Shown piece after piece: positions 25,001 through 37,081 of a DNA stretch of 64,000 bases. A program made the position numbers and the translations under genes. Source of the DNA: Erodium maritimum. Lineage: Eukaryota > Streptophyta > Magnoliopsida > Geraniales > Geraniaceae. The notes under the pieces are model-generated. The model made no database searches. It had not been told where the DNA came from and saw only the letters and a list, made by a program, of their open reading frames with translations. The stretch spans positions 18,655,228-18,719,227 of the forward strand of contig OY997595.1 in assembly GCA_963921825.1 (NCBI GenBank), read 5' to 3'. How positions within the stretch are numbered: position 1 is the stretch's first letter; each line of letters begins with the position of its first letter.

Positions 25001-27464
25001 TTAGCCAAGGATGGAGGAATTCTTTTGTCAGCAGAATGCAGGACTCTGGACTGACGAAGCTGGTGAACATGTTCATCATCAGCCAAACCACCACTTTCCT
25101 TGTGGAACTGCAACAACCTTGTGCACCTTGTTAGAATGAAAAGCATCCGAGTATGAAGCTGCTTAAGCATGCCCATAGGGAGTTCTTGACGCCTATCATC
25201 CAAATCCTGAACTATACCTTCACATTGGAGCCAGAACTCTCCGGGTGATAACATTGCGCATCTGCGAGCCAAAATCAGCAAATCCTCAATAGTTTCCTGC
25301 AACTCAGGATGACTTTCTGCATTTTTTTCAAGAATTCCAACCAAATCTCCTGCAAAGATGGCTAAATCAGAATTCACTTCTTCCTTTGCTTTGTCAAATT
25401 TTGCTCGAATGACGACCAAGACCTCCTGTAATAAAAAGGCAATGTATTAGGCCTTTATTGAACTTCCTACCATGCAATCTGTGGCGTACAAAAGGAAACT
25501 TATGTACCTCCAAGTTATTTAAGCCTCGAGGCTTCCAAAATGGGAAAGGTCGAACACCTTTAGAATTTAATTCGTGGGAAAAACTTTTGATATCAGCTGG
25601 AAACCTCTTCCTGGGTGCACTCGTGACACGAAGTATAGCTTGAAAACGGGGGGATTCTGACTCCTTTGTGTTGGCAAGATCATATGTAGCATAATCAGGA
25701 ATATATGGTTTTCAAATGTGAAAAACCAAATACAGTACAATAAGTGAATGCATGAACAGCATTAATGAAATAACTTTATACCATACCTCTGGAGTACAAA
25801 CATCTGAACTTCTTAAACCTTCAGAAGGGCCCCATGACGAATCTTGTCTCCCTTTTAAAAATATTTAAGACATCAAAATCCATATTTGAAATAAACATAA
25901 GAAATGCCATCCTTTACACATTGGCTTAAAATTCACCCGTTGTCCCAATCCTAAAATGGACCAAATGTTCAGAAGATATCAGAAGTTCATTGGACTTACA
26001 TTCTATAATTGGGAATCCTGTCTTTAATCGGAATGAATCACATATAATAAAGCAAATAAGTTCCTCAACAAATTCAAAGTAATTTCTAATTACGAGTACT
26101 CTCCTGCATACTGCTCTTCAGTTATTTCTACTGTCGTCACTTTCTCCTTAATGCATGTGAGAAGATGCACCTAAAATTATTGTCCAGTTTCTATACAAGT
26201 ATATGGATGATGGTTGTAATTAGAAAACAAAATAACCAATATTAAACAGAACAAAGGTGATCATATTTCACCCCCCGATCCTATTGCAGATCTGCCTTAA
26301 AGCAAACAATTCAACCTGCCACTCTCTGTGCATCGACACAATTCTTGTCAACAGTACCAATCGGTTACCACTCTTAATGACGGAACTAATGAATAAAAAA
26401 ACCATTTTAAACTTCTAATGCTAAAAATAAGCCAGCCATGCTACATCTCAGTCAAACACAAAGCTTGGACATCAGGAAGAGAAAGTCGTGTCATCACAGC
26501 TCAGATTACGCCGTACATATTCAATGTCTACATATCAGTATTATTTTGTTTCTCAATTTGCTTGAAGCTAATATAATAATTGCAAACAAGTATAAGGCAT
26601 AACGAACGTTACTGGAATCACTGATGACACTAACAACTATATCATGATCACTTTGCTTCAATTATAATTATGAATAGAGTAAATGGCAAACACGCAAAAG
26701 ACGATGTGATAGATACCTGATTGAGCTGAGGATTCCCCATTTCGTTGCCTAGACGAAGCCTGCACATTTGGGCTCTGGTCCCTTGACTTAGCACTCCCAG
26801 GAGACATGGTATCTGAATTACTCACATTATCAACCCAAGTTCCAGTGACATTGTCACGAAGCCCCTTCAGCAAGTCCTTGTTCTTGCCACCACTGCCTGA
26901 CCCAGAATTGGCACCACCACCACCACCACCACCACCACCACCGGGTCTAGACAAATTGCTTGAACCCAGCGCTGATCCTTTATCGCCTCGCAGACCAAAA
27001 AAGCTCTCTTGTGGTAGTGGTCCCGATCTCGTCTTTATCCTGTTCAATCCCAACGAAGACGCCAGTATCGGGGACACTGATGATGGCACTTCCTTGATCA
27101 CAGCAGACCCCTTCTTCGCCTTGGCCTTGGCCGAAGAACTCGGCGACAAACTCGGAATCAACCCCGACTTGGGCTTCAAGGGCAACTGGGCATGGGCTGG
27201 GGTCTGAGTTTCCTTACCTTTCGAGTCCTTCTTCTTCAACCCGTCCTTGACCTGGGTCTGCCGACAAGGGGAGCCGAAGCTGCTGCCGCCACCGCCACCG
27301 GAGGGGCTATTACTGATCTGGGTCTCTTCCTTGGACCCTGATTTCGACTTCTTCTTGTCGGATCTGGCTGGAGAATTGGAGCCGATGGATCGCGGGCTGT
27401 TTGATCCATCGGGGCTGGAAGTATCGGACTTCTTCGAAGAGAAGAACCTGCCCTTGAACACCAT
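19048..27464 (-). CDS. IREH1: IREH1-type AGC serine/threonine kinase (MAST-like)
   Basis: Sixteen exons keep one frame for 1308 aa, close to Arabidopsis IREH1: 27464-26717, 25851-25787, 25663-25508, 25425-24055, 22995-22823, 22654-22408, 21513-21421, 21338-21198, 21116-21024, 20833-20626, 20337-20252, 19997-19909, 19786-19735, 19644-19588, 19505-19242, 19131-19048. The N-terminus is a Ser/Gly/Pro-rich disordered region (1-about 270) with a poly-Gly run. A conserved IRE block starts [23 protein letters not shown] Cys/His zinc-finger-like motif (CRIC..H..C) lies near 610-630. The kinase domain (about 891-1195) has GAFG, K920, HRD (1012-1014) and DFG (1032-1034), a long activation-segment insert before GTPDYLAPE, and a C-terminal hydrophobic motif FSNFSF. 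The family includes IRE, needed for root-hair elongation. The exon 2 and exon 3 acceptors are the least certain. Confidence 0.93.
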
Positions 27465-27960
27465 GTCGCCGCTGCTTCAATTGGTTCCCTAGGGCTGATT
27501 CGCGGTGCAGCAGCGACCCAGCGTCACCGTGACATTGATGATCGAGTTGGTGAGATAGAGAGGAGCGAAAAAATGGTGGGTGGTCGGTGTTCAAACTTGA
27601 AAGTTTGAAACTTTTGTATTTTGTTTTCTGTGAGCGTTGTTGAGTGGATAGAAGGTGTATCAAGTCTTCTTGTTTCTCCTTAAAATGTTTATCCTTTTCC
27701 TCCCTTAGACTCAGGTGAAACAAAATTCAAATAGAGTGGTTACATTACTTCACAAATAGTCAAATGTTTAATCTTGTATGGGACTATTAAAATTTCAACA
27801 CTCCGATATTGCACGAGACCACTTTGTTGAAAATAAGATGAATCAATCATCATCATAACGATAATTGAAAAGCATCTGTTGGAAACATTTTATATTTAGG
27901 GAGTTTTAGATAAAATAAATAAATAGTCAAATTCTACTACATAACATTCAACCGAGACGC
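27465..27960 (-). promoter_or_regulatory. 5' UTR and promoter region of the IREH1-type gene
   Basis: Upstream of the start codon at 27464 (context CGGCGACATGGTG) the minus strand has a leader-like stretch to about 27700, then AT-rich sequence. No clear TATA box was identified. ORFs here are not supported. Confidence 0.35.
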
Positions 27961-29010
27961 TTAAAAATATCGTGTCTTTAGGGTTTTTCTTCATCCTTTC
28001 TTTGTGCCGCTCCATTTGTTCTCCTCCTCCCGCGTCCATCATGGCTCCCATCGCTCTCCTCTCCGTTCTTTTGTTGATGTTGCCAACCACCGATCCTATG
28101 GTGGCTCGTGTCCCAGTCCCATCGTTGGTATCGCCTTCCTGTCCTACCACAAAGTTCATCAAACCTGTGTGGAGGAGAAAACTTCAAGTGCTCTCTAAGG
28201 AAATCTCCTCATCGTCGGCTCTATCACCATCTCCGTTGTCGCTGCCACTAGCGCCTTCGATGCCGTCTCCACCCCTTAGCCATATCCGCCTCTATCGTCG
28301 TCTCGCTGCTACCTCCGTCTTCGCCTTTATTATCTCCTTCGCCACATCAGTCTCTGATGTCGTCTTCACCTCCTTTGCCGCACCCGTTGTCGCCTCCCTC
28401 TTTATCGCCTCTGTCTCCGATCTCATCCTATCGGAGGCATGACCTAAGATCTGACGATTAACTCGGAACGCACCCAGTCACTCGGGGCTTTCGTGTAGGG
28501 TTGTTCCAATCCCCTCCACTATATCGGGGAGAAAACTCGACGACGACGTGGTGACGTCGTGGAACAATGATCACAACTCTTGTTGGCCCAAACAACCAGG
28601 CGAGGTCTGGTTCGCAACCTTGTCGGGTCCAATGACTCTAAAGATGAGCAACAGGGTGTGTGTGGGGACACATACTTCGACCTGCCACGATCGGTGCAAG
28701 CCTAACACCCCAATTCCCCAATTTCTTGGTGTTCTCCATGGATGCCCGTTATCCCCTCAAACGCCCCAGATCAATTTTCACGGGTATTTTCAGGTCAAGT
28801 TAGGAAGTGATTTCCATGAACTACAACTAAGTAGCCATCTGTGTGGAGACTATCCACCAATAGATTGTCCCTGGATTAGCCGAGTCTCTAGTTAAGGTTT
28901 GCGTCTAGTACCTACAAGTTAGGACTTATGTCTCACCTTTTTATTTTCTGTTTTATGATTATGTTTGTGTCTGTAACATCTTTTTCTGCTTAATAAAAAA
29001 ATATATATGC
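27961..29010 (+). other. Unidentified, possibly retroposon-derived sequence
   Basis: A CT-rich start (AGGGTTTTTCTTCATCC), a Ser/Pro/Ala/Val-rich 156-codon ORF (27972-28442), a further short open stretch (28548-28895) and an end reading TGCTTAATAAAAAAA (about 28987-29001) resemble a transcribed and retroposed unit on the plus strand. No domain is recognisable and I found no TSD. Confidence 0.3.
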
Positions 29011-31046
29011 TAAAAAACATATAAAAAATAAATAAATATCAATTTATAAAATTAAATGAATTTGCGCTCTTCCTAGTTTTGTCTTAAGGGTGAGTTTTTT
29101 TCAAGGTTTAATGTAGTATTAATATATATAAAGCTGGTCAAAGACTACATTGAATTGAAATCAAAATTATATGGTAAATCCAAAAATCCCAAGACTAGTA
29201 ACATATATAACTAGGATAAAAATCCCTAGCGGGTCAGGTGTTATTCCAAAAAATCTTCCATGGGACGAACAATGTCGGGTGAGTGACGATCATTATAGGA
29301 GTATTCGACGAAAAGTCGAGTGGGATGCTTGGCTTTCCCGTCCTTGATGGATTGTCTTTTGTCCTTGTTAACAACCTCTGGTGTCATCCCTCGGGTAAAT
29401 GTGAGGGCTCTATGTTAATAAAGTGTGTTGAGAATCGTCCGACATGGCAGTAATGAAATGATACCTAGTGGTGACGACACCACCCTAGACAAGATAGTTG
29501 TGTAGTATTAACCCAACCCTCCTGGTAACCATTCAACTGGGCGAGGATACTTCCTGCCCCTCGCCTATTGTGATAGTGTTATATCTTCCCCTAATGTGCC
29601 ACCTAATGGGACTTCGAGACTCGATGTTGTAGGCTTTGGTTCCATTCTCTTTCTGATAGAGCGTGAGCTTTTTCCATCCCTCAATACCTTATCTTTCACT
29701 CGTCAAATCTTCTCATACTAGCCTTTTCCTGGTCTGCCTTAGCCCGGTGGAGAAAAAATTGGACGGGGGGGGGGGGGGGGGGGGGGGGTTGTTTCCGTCA
29801 GACCGGTAGGTGCAACTTCATTCAGGATCTGATTCTTATTTGTGACGTTTCATACCCTATATTGATGGTTGGTTGAGGACCCTGATGAGGCTGACGACTT
29901 GGGTGGTATTCAACTACTTTGTTTTGGATGCTTCCCCCCTCTCACATCGCCCACCCCTTGCAATTGAGGGCTCTAATACCATGACCACAATCCCTGGCAA
30001 TGTGTCCTATCCTCCCAACATTACATCAGTGATTAGGTAATCGTTCATAGTTATTTTCTCCCGAATGAGAGAGTGATCGGTCCAGGTTGACACATATGTG
30101 AGTCCTACGAGCACCATCTCAAGCTTGATCAGATGAATATGTGCCAACTGTTATGAAAGTCCCTATCTTGTTGCCGATCAACTCGCCAACATCTTCATTT
30201 CTTGTTCCGAATAGGTGACTTCATATAGATACAGGTATGGCTAGAGGTAGGACAACCACTTCAATGCCAACTTTGGGTTGGGAGTCGGATTTCGAGGTAA
30301 GGACTCTCTTGAACCTATTGTACAAGTACTTACTGGACCATTTGTTTATTTATGACTAGGTGGGACACTTGGCCTAGGACTGTCCTTGGGGGCTAGAGAA
30401 CAGGGACTCAGCACAAGAGCCATTTCGGAACCTGGGCCAACATGGTCCAAATGAGGCCAAGTCTAGGTAGGTAAGTACAAAGCCGCCCGTGGGGTACAAG
30501 GCTTTTAGGGGGACCTCAGGCCTCGATTCTTAAGGGACTAAGGGGACGATAGATGGGGCCCTCCTTGATAAAAATGAAGGACAAGGGGAAACTAGTGGAT
30601 AAGACTATCGATCTGCAAGATCAGGAGAGAACACATTCAGTTAGGCATGAGGATGCTGACTCATTCCCTACATCACTGGGAGGACACAATCCGTTACGAG
30701 GGGATCCCTCCATCCCGCCCAAGGGAGTGGAGGGAATTGAAGAAGTAGAAAGCCTTCCCTCGTTTCAACATCAACTGGACGTCCTTTTCAGGGGAGCCAA
30801 TCATACCTCAGGCTCTGAGGAATGGATATGAGTCCACGTTTGGCTTATTCACGGGTCTCGGGAAGCGATCAATTATGGACTTTCTAAGGGTAGAATCAGA
30901 GGGCTCGCGCAGTCGGGATATCGACGAGGGTGACAAACACCCTCTCATTTCCTAATGAGCATCTTGGGGGTCGGTGAGAGGGCTGCATATACCTCCTCCT
31001 CACTAACCATAGGGTGGCATTGGTTCCACCAAGTACCGACACAATA
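29011..31046 (+). pseudogene. Remnant of a LINE ORF1 (zinc-knuckle type)
   Basis: At about 30340-30400 one frame reads LFIYD*VGHLA*DCPWG, the C-terminal zinc knuckle (YDCG.VGHLARDCPWG) that follows DUF4283 in plant LINE ORF1 proteins, here with two stops and lost cysteines. The open stretch 30553-30831, rich in charged and polar residues, would be the variable tail. The upstream part (29240-30300) is full of stops. A 24-G run at 29765-29788 interrupts it. The right side is cut by the hAT element at 31055. Confidence 0.45.
29765..29788. repeat. Homopolymer run of 24 G
   Basis: Twenty-four consecutive G are seen directly, inside LINE-derived sequence. True length is hard to establish by sequencing. 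Confidence 0.9.
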
Positions 31047-31054
31047 CCTCTTAA

Positions 31055-31929
31055 TAAGGATGTACAAAATATCCGCGACCCACTCTCAAAATCGCTTGAT
31101 CTAAGACATATAAAAGATACATCCACAGATTATGGATCGGGTTCAGATTAAAAATACACAGATCCGCACATTATTGGATGGGTAGCGGATCCAAATAGGG
31201 AGATCCGCAGATCACCCAATCTGCCCACTTAATATATGTCTGGGCTTCAAAGTATAATAATACCTTAACCCATTCCAAATCTTGTTTCTTGTATATATCC
31301 TAGCTCAACCTAATGTGATAGTAAAAACCCTAAACAATTCACATTCTTCTACAACTACCGATCATATATCACCTAGTCCATTCAAATCTTATCTTTCTCT
31401 AGCATAACCATTCTCTCTCTATAAAGCCTAACTTGTATCTTTCTCTCACAAATTAGAGTTGACCGTCAAATTTCCTCTACACTGTCATGCCTTTGCCAAC
31501 ATATCATCGTCTCCTTGACCCATTTTCAGATCTTGGGCCTTTGGCTTCTCTGAGTCCATGGAAGATCGACGAAGACCATGCTGACTTCTTGGCCGGATCA
31601 CCGTTCTCTACTCCAGCGTTGTTGCCTTTACTCTCAACTTCCGATCCTCAACACCTCACATTTCTCTCATCCAATCATCTCTCTCTCTCCGCTTAGTTTA
31701 CCTCGATTTGTGTCTAACCTCGTCTCTTTCTGATCTTAATTTTTTAGGGACTTGAAATAATTTTTGGGATTTTGCGGATTCAACTCGATCTGTTTGAAAT
31801 CCGAACGAACGGATCCACATTTAACATAATGATCTGATGGGTTGATTGCAACTTAAATGGATCCGATCTTCATATATGCGGGCAGATTGAAACATGCGCG
31901 GGTCGGATACTCGCCCATGCACACCCCTA
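31055..31929. mobile_element. Non-autonomous hAT element, 875 bp
   Basis: The left end TAAGGATGTACAAAATATCCG and the reverse-complemented right end TAGGGGTGTGCATGG..GAGTATCCGACCC are degenerate inverted repeats of the plant hAT type (xAGGGGTG). The flanking 8-mers CCTCTTAA (31047-31054) and CCTCCCAA (31930-31937) match at 6 of 8, consistent with an aged 8-bp hAT TSD. GGATCCG and GCGGATC motifs are repeated in both subterminal regions, as in hAT transposase-binding regions. A 69-codon ORF (31487-31696) inside shows no transposase homology that I can recognise. Confidence 0.65.
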
Positions 31930-31937
31930 CCTCCCAA

Positions 31938-32400
31938 CCATCTTGGGAGCCAACACCTTTATGTTATTGGGGCCCTTATTGATTATCAGAGGGAGGACAA
32001 CGTTCACTGATTCTACATGGAAGTAGTCACTCCAGTTGTGTATCACCATGTCCCAGGTTCCCGATAGGCCAAACCAGTGTAGTATGTCTTCAATAACCGT
32101 ATCGATGATTTCGATCGCTATCGCAACATCACCTTGAAGGCATTTTATAATCCTTACAACAAGTTTCATGCATTTATAGCCTCAATATACTAAGACATTA
32201 TTATCGTTCATGGGTTTATGTTTTCAGACGTTTTTTTATAACCCGCTTCTAAAATAGATAAATAAATAAAATCCACTTTTGAACCCTTGATTATCGACTT
32301 GAAAGGTGAAAGCCAATTAATTGCTAACCGCACCTAAAAAGAGTCTGAGAGACTTGATTTTAGGTTTTCAAAAACCTCTCTACACCTTTCACTATTCTCT
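31938..32400. other. Spacer of likely retroelement origin, no gene seen
   Basis: Broken frames only. The minus-strand ORF 31927-32169 spans the hAT border and resembles no known family. An AT-rich segment at 32160-32340 precedes a CT-rich leader for the ORF1 remnant that follows. Confidence 0.35.
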
Positions 32401-32421
32401 TCGCTATCACCGTCGCCCACC

Positions 32422-33560
32422 ATGGTTACGCCCTCATCGCCACTAAGCTCCGATCAAGCCCTAGAAATGATCTATGGTCCTTGCCTACCACCACCATGCA
32501 TGGAGATGGAAATCCCGAAGCCTCCCTTCCTTTCGTCTATCAAGACTACACCAGCGACCGGCCAGAGGGTGTATGTCTCATCAGGGAGCACCACTGAACC
32601 CCTCCGACCCCGACCCCCTGGGATTCTCAAGCTCTGGCCTGGCCAAGGCTCCACCTCCCTCATACAGAAGTGGGGAGCGTCATTTCAAGATCTTGAGAAT
32701 ATCGACGACCTATTTCTACAATTCCAACATCGCTCACCCTCGTGACGAATCAGCCACAACCTCCCCGGACCATGGCCAAACCTTCCCAAGACCCCTCGTC
32801 TTTCGATTCCCAACTGGGAGGATGAGGAGGACATATTGGAGGTCCCTGTTGACGTTCTTGCGGCAGCGAACGATTAGTACCGATTCTCACTGGCGAGCAG
32901 AGTTGTGAGGTTAGGGAGACACAACACCACTACCCTCTGCGGGGTAATGATTCGCAACTAGAAGTTCCATGATCTGGGGTTGGAGTGTCTCAACAAGGAA
33001 GTGGTGGCGTTCCACTTTCCATCAAGGACTACGATGGAATCTATTCGCCATCGGCCCCCTTGGTATTTTAGTAGGTACCCACTGCTTCTGGTACTCCTCC
33101 AACTGTGTATGGAGCCAAGCTTTATTCCATTTACCTACATGGAGATCGGGGTCAGAGCAACGAACATCCCGGGGGATGTTCGGAATGCCCCAATTCGAGC
33201 CCTACTCGCTGCTGCCCTTAGTGGGACAACAACTAGAACGAGGAAGCAGGAGGAGTCTCAGAATCAGATATGAGGTGTAGGTCCTATACGGACAAAAGCG
33301 ATGAAATACTAAGGCAAGAGGAAGGTAGAGTAGATTTACACCCAGACTACCTAAGTGAAGAAGGGGTTGGAGCTTTTGGGAATACTCCCACCGACCCCTC
33401 ACCTCATGGAGGAGGATAACGAGGATCAACATGAGAAGGCTCAAATGCAGACTTTCTAGGAAGAATGAGAGGACAAGGAGGTTGGGGGACGGCCGGGATG
33501 TGGCCTATTCCCCAAGACCCGAGGCGACCAGTGTTGGGAAGTCTCGGGAAGGAAAAAAAA
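32422..33560 (+). pseudogene. LINE ORF1 remnant with DUF4283-like domain
   Basis: A start-like ATG at 32422 follows a CT-rich leader, as in plant LINE 5' ends. The best-preserved part (about 32940-33220) reads LGLECLNKEVVAFHFPS..RHRPPWYFSRYPLLLVL..EPSFIPFTYMEIGVRATNIPGDV. This matches the DUF4283 pattern of plant L1 ORF1 proteins (PW.F..L.L, then F..E..VR..IP). Frames shift several times, so it is dead. No endonuclease or reverse transcriptase follows, so only the 5' part of a LINE is present. Confidence 0.55.
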
Positions 33561-34145
33561 GCAGCGCACAAGGTATCTCCCTTTATTTGCTTTAGTTAGT
33601 TTCATTTCAGTTCAAACTCTCGTTTTTATTTGTTTAGTCATTTTACTGGTATTGGTTTTAGGTTATTTGAAATATCGGTAAAAAGATATCTTTAGTTTGT
33701 GTCTACGATAGACTATTCTTACTGGTCTAAAAAACGGGAACTGTTACGGCACACTCGGACACTATTCTGAAACCCAGTGCTATGTAAAATTTGATTGGGA
33801 GTAATACAATGGGAAAACCTCATATCAGTCCGGTATTTTGACATTTTTTCACAGGTCAAGACTGTCCTCACCTTTGTTTTCATGTCATGACCGTCCACCT
33901 ATTCGATACTATCACATAAGGACAAAAAACGTCAAAAAAAACGGCAGCGTGGATGGAATCTCTGTGTGCGATTCACGTGACCTCCAAATCATTTCAAAAT
34001 ACCACGAATACCCTCTGCTTTCTCTCCAAAAACTGACCCTCAGTCCTCATTTTCTATGTGCTCGTTCCTTTGTTTTGAGAAATTGAGTAGTGGAGAGAGG
34101 GAGAAGGAGCTCCGAGGAAGAAGGTGATAACGACATAAAGAAACC

Positions 34146-34187
34146 ATGGAGAAGGTCATCAAGGACAGAGATGAAGAGTTGAGCATG
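34146..34187 (+). pseudogene. Exon-like piece, 14 codons, start codon to splice donor
   Basis: After a purine-rich leader an ATG in good context (AAACCATGG) opens MEKVIKDRDEELSM and stops at a GTAAG donor. It looks like the first coding exon of some gene or of a chimeric transcript started from the left end of the Pack-MULE. Joined to the next acceptor (35109) it would read the uL11 exon out of frame. I do not recognise the parent gene. Confidence 0.4.
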
Positions 34188-35108
34188 GTAAGCCAAAAAA
34201 TTCTCTGAATTTTTTAACTAGGGCACGAAATTCTCTGAATTTTTGAACTAGGGCACAAAATTGAGCATGGTAAGCAAAGAAAGGTACTTTGTTCAGATTT
34301 CGAAATAGAGAAATTGAGCATTCTAGGACTGCTTAGTGTTCGATAATTGAGATGATGCTTGTTTTGTTGTTGTAAACATGTTATATTGAGCAACTGGATG
34401 TTGAAGGCTATGATTTTAAAATGCCAATAGGAACTGATATGAAGGTAGATACATGACTCAGCTGGTAAATTAGTTGTCCTGAAACTACTAGAACTTCGAT
34501 CTTGTCTGTTTTTCATGATACACTTTTTTTCATTCTCGATGTTTAATTAGTTAAGTTCTTGATGCTCTGTAATTACTCTAAAATCTAGGATGAGTTTTCA
34601 TTGATTCAACTCTATTAAAGGTCTATGAACCAAAATATATTCACACTAAGATAAAATTTGTGTACCCACATGAGTATACAAGAGGGTTTAGGATGAATTT
34701 CGTTATGTTCCCCCAATTGTGTTGGGGTTGAGTCTGTCTGCACTTGAATATATGGGCAGCTGTGTATTCCATAGATTGAGTTAGATGAAAAATTGAGGCA
34801 TGAATGTGCTGATTGCAATTTACTCTTATCCTCAGATGAAAATTTTAGGCATAAGAGTGACTTTTTCTATGTAAAAAAAGAGGATAATGGTAGAGATATA
34901 CCATGTACTTCAAATTATTAGCAAATTGCTACCCCGTACTCCTTTTTAGTTGCACCGTTAGTTAAAACAACTTATGTATATGATATCAATATTTTATGTA
35001 TTCATAGTTGAATGTGAATTATCAAATAACTAGATCTTTTTTAGATGATCCATTGGAATGTTCATGGTTGATTGTTAAGTAAACTGTCTTTTTTGTGTGT
35101 GTGTGTAG

Positions 35109-35323
35109 GAGTGGAGAAAGGTGCTAAAGACGCTGCAATGGAGAAAGTGGGTAAGGTAACGGCAGATGAAGTGCGTGCAATTGCTACAGAGAAGCTGCCT
35201 GACCTCAACTGTACAACTATTCAAGAGGCAATGAGAACCATAGCAGGAACGACCGGTAACATGGGGATTGAAGTTGACCCTCCCATTCTAGTAAAGAAGA
35301 TAAAGGAAGAGATTGTGTATTAG
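35109..35323 (+). pseudogene. Captured last exon of plastid ribosomal protein uL11
   Basis: After a GT-rich tract and TGTAG acceptor, the frame reads GVEKGAKDAAMEKVGKVT, then ATEKLPDLNCTTIQEAMRTI and AGTTGNMGIEVDPPILVKK to a stop at 35323. This is the C-terminal RNA-binding half of bacterial-type L11. The NCTTIxxAMR..AGT..NMGI..DPPIL ending is that of the nuclear-encoded chloroplast protein. The N-terminal domain, transit peptide and upstream exons are absent. The exon itself is intact, which suggests either recent capture or little time for decay. It sits inside the Pack-MULE and is not a working ribosomal gene as it stands. Confidence 0.8.
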
Positions 35324-35966
35324 TTGTGTAAATCGGTCTTGGCTGATTCATTTGTAGTTAGCTTAGACATATGACCACACAATTTGAGTCCTTGTGTACT
35401 TTGTATCACTATAATTTCTATTCCAGCATCATCTTGAGTGTAATTTATGAAGGTTACATGGAATTATTTTCCATTTAGAAGAGGTATAATGTCTGTACGC
35501 TCCAAAGTTGATCATTTAAACAAGGGAAAGTTGTGAAAAATGACCCTCATAGTTGCAAGAGTTTTTTCTTCAGAGTCACAAGTTGTCAATAACACATATA
35601 TGAAGGCAGTTTTTCACAATTTCCACTACAGTCATAAATTGTGCCAAAATTTTGAATTTTACACACTGAGAAGCAGAAGAGATGAAGAAAATGAGTTCAT
35701 GGGAGGACTATCATCTGTTTAACATTTGAACCCACAACTCAGTTATTTCTTCATGATTGAGCAAATATTCAAAAATCATTGATACACTAATGACATGTCA
35801 CTGCTAAAACCTCAAAGGTAGTAAATTTCAAATTTCAACGACAGATATTCGATTACAATAAATGAAGAAAATGTCCGGTGGAATCAATGGAAAAAAAACT
35901 GGGATAGAAACATCAAGCATCAGCTTTAACATGCTCCAAATCCAATGGTAGGTTGAATCCAAAACT

Positions 35967-36116
35967 TCAACAGTCTTGACTGAAGAGAGCTTTGCTAATG
36001 ATACCAGTGGCCTCAATGTAGCGATCCATACACCTTGAAACACAGCTCCTTTCGCTCCCGCTCAGGCTTGATCCTGGTTTGGTGATACATTTCTCAAAGC
36101 ACTTCGCTCTTACAGT
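35967..36116 (-). pseudogene. Captured last exon of mitochondrial import chaperone TIM13
   Basis: After a TTTTTTTCAG acceptor the minus strand reads TVRAKCFEKCITKPGSSLSG then SERSCVSRCMDRYIEATGII and SKALFSQDC to a stop (49 aa). The two CX3C motifs (CFEKC and CVSRC) are the signature of small Tim chaperones of the intermembrane space, and the spacing and KPG..SGSE match plant TIM13. The N-terminal helix encoded by upstream exons is not found between here and 37300. The exon is open and unbroken but is only about half of a Tim13 protein, inside the Pack-MULE and opposite in direction to the uL11 fragment. Confidence 0.85.
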
Positions 36117-37081
36117 CTGAAAAAAATATAATCACTTTTTAACTCTTCAGGTTCATCAACCAAACTACGTCTTATAGGTAACTTAGGTGGTTGCGACATC
36201 TATATGCACCAACGTCAATTCAGTTACAAACATTCCAACTATAAAAAATTGGTCGAAGAAGATGTAAGATTTGAAGGACTAGATACATGTAAGATCTAAG
36301 CTCTACAATTCTGGCATAAATTCCCCCTCCACACACCCCTTTCCCATGTAATAATAACACACCAAATTGCGGTTAATTTCATCCTCAACAAACCATACAA
36401 GGAAGTGGTAAAACATTCCTCAAATAAAGCTTTTGAATCAAATGAGCAATCTAGTTTTCAGAATGCCATCTTCAACTAAATAGTGTACAAGAAAGGCAGA
36501 AACAATAAAAACACAACAAAACTCTGCACATACAGATATATATTTAGGTTGAGCAGACCTCTAAAAGCACAATATATACTCCATATCTCTCTCCATACAA
36601 CCTTTGTTAAACAATATTCAATTTTAGCTTCTCAATTGCAACTCCATCCATCATCATTTTTACCTTTATATTCATTGTACATTGTGCTACCAACATTTAA
36701 CACCAATTGATCAAAGAGAACGTGGTTGTGATAAGAAATCAAAATGTCAATCTGGGTTTTTTCAAAAATGTCAATCTGGGTAGATACAGAGAAGAGAGAA
36801 CAACACCCACAGAAATGTTGTTATTTTATTAGCAGTCAATCAAATCGGATGGTAGAGCTAAATTACGTTCAATTTCAATGTAAAATCGAAACCATACATA
36901 GAGCGAAATCCAAAGTCACACAATACATATAAGATTTTCGAAACCCTAGTTCATTATCTACGTTTGAAACACAATTTTCAAACCCTAAACTTTCTTTCAT
37001 CATGCTTGCACAACCGATTTCTCATCCCTTAAGCTTCATATACACAAAAAAATCAGTTCCAAAGAATCATCCTCCACTTAC

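Noticed and set aside
26806-27207. Plus-strand ORF with a run of prolines
   Set aside because: Antisense of the poly-Gly and Ser-rich first exon of the IREH1-type kinase.
35072-35323. uL11 fragment as a complete small protein beginning at 35072
   Set aside because: The upstream part reads through the GT-rich intron end and has no ATG. Family comparison shows the exon begins at 35109 after the AG.
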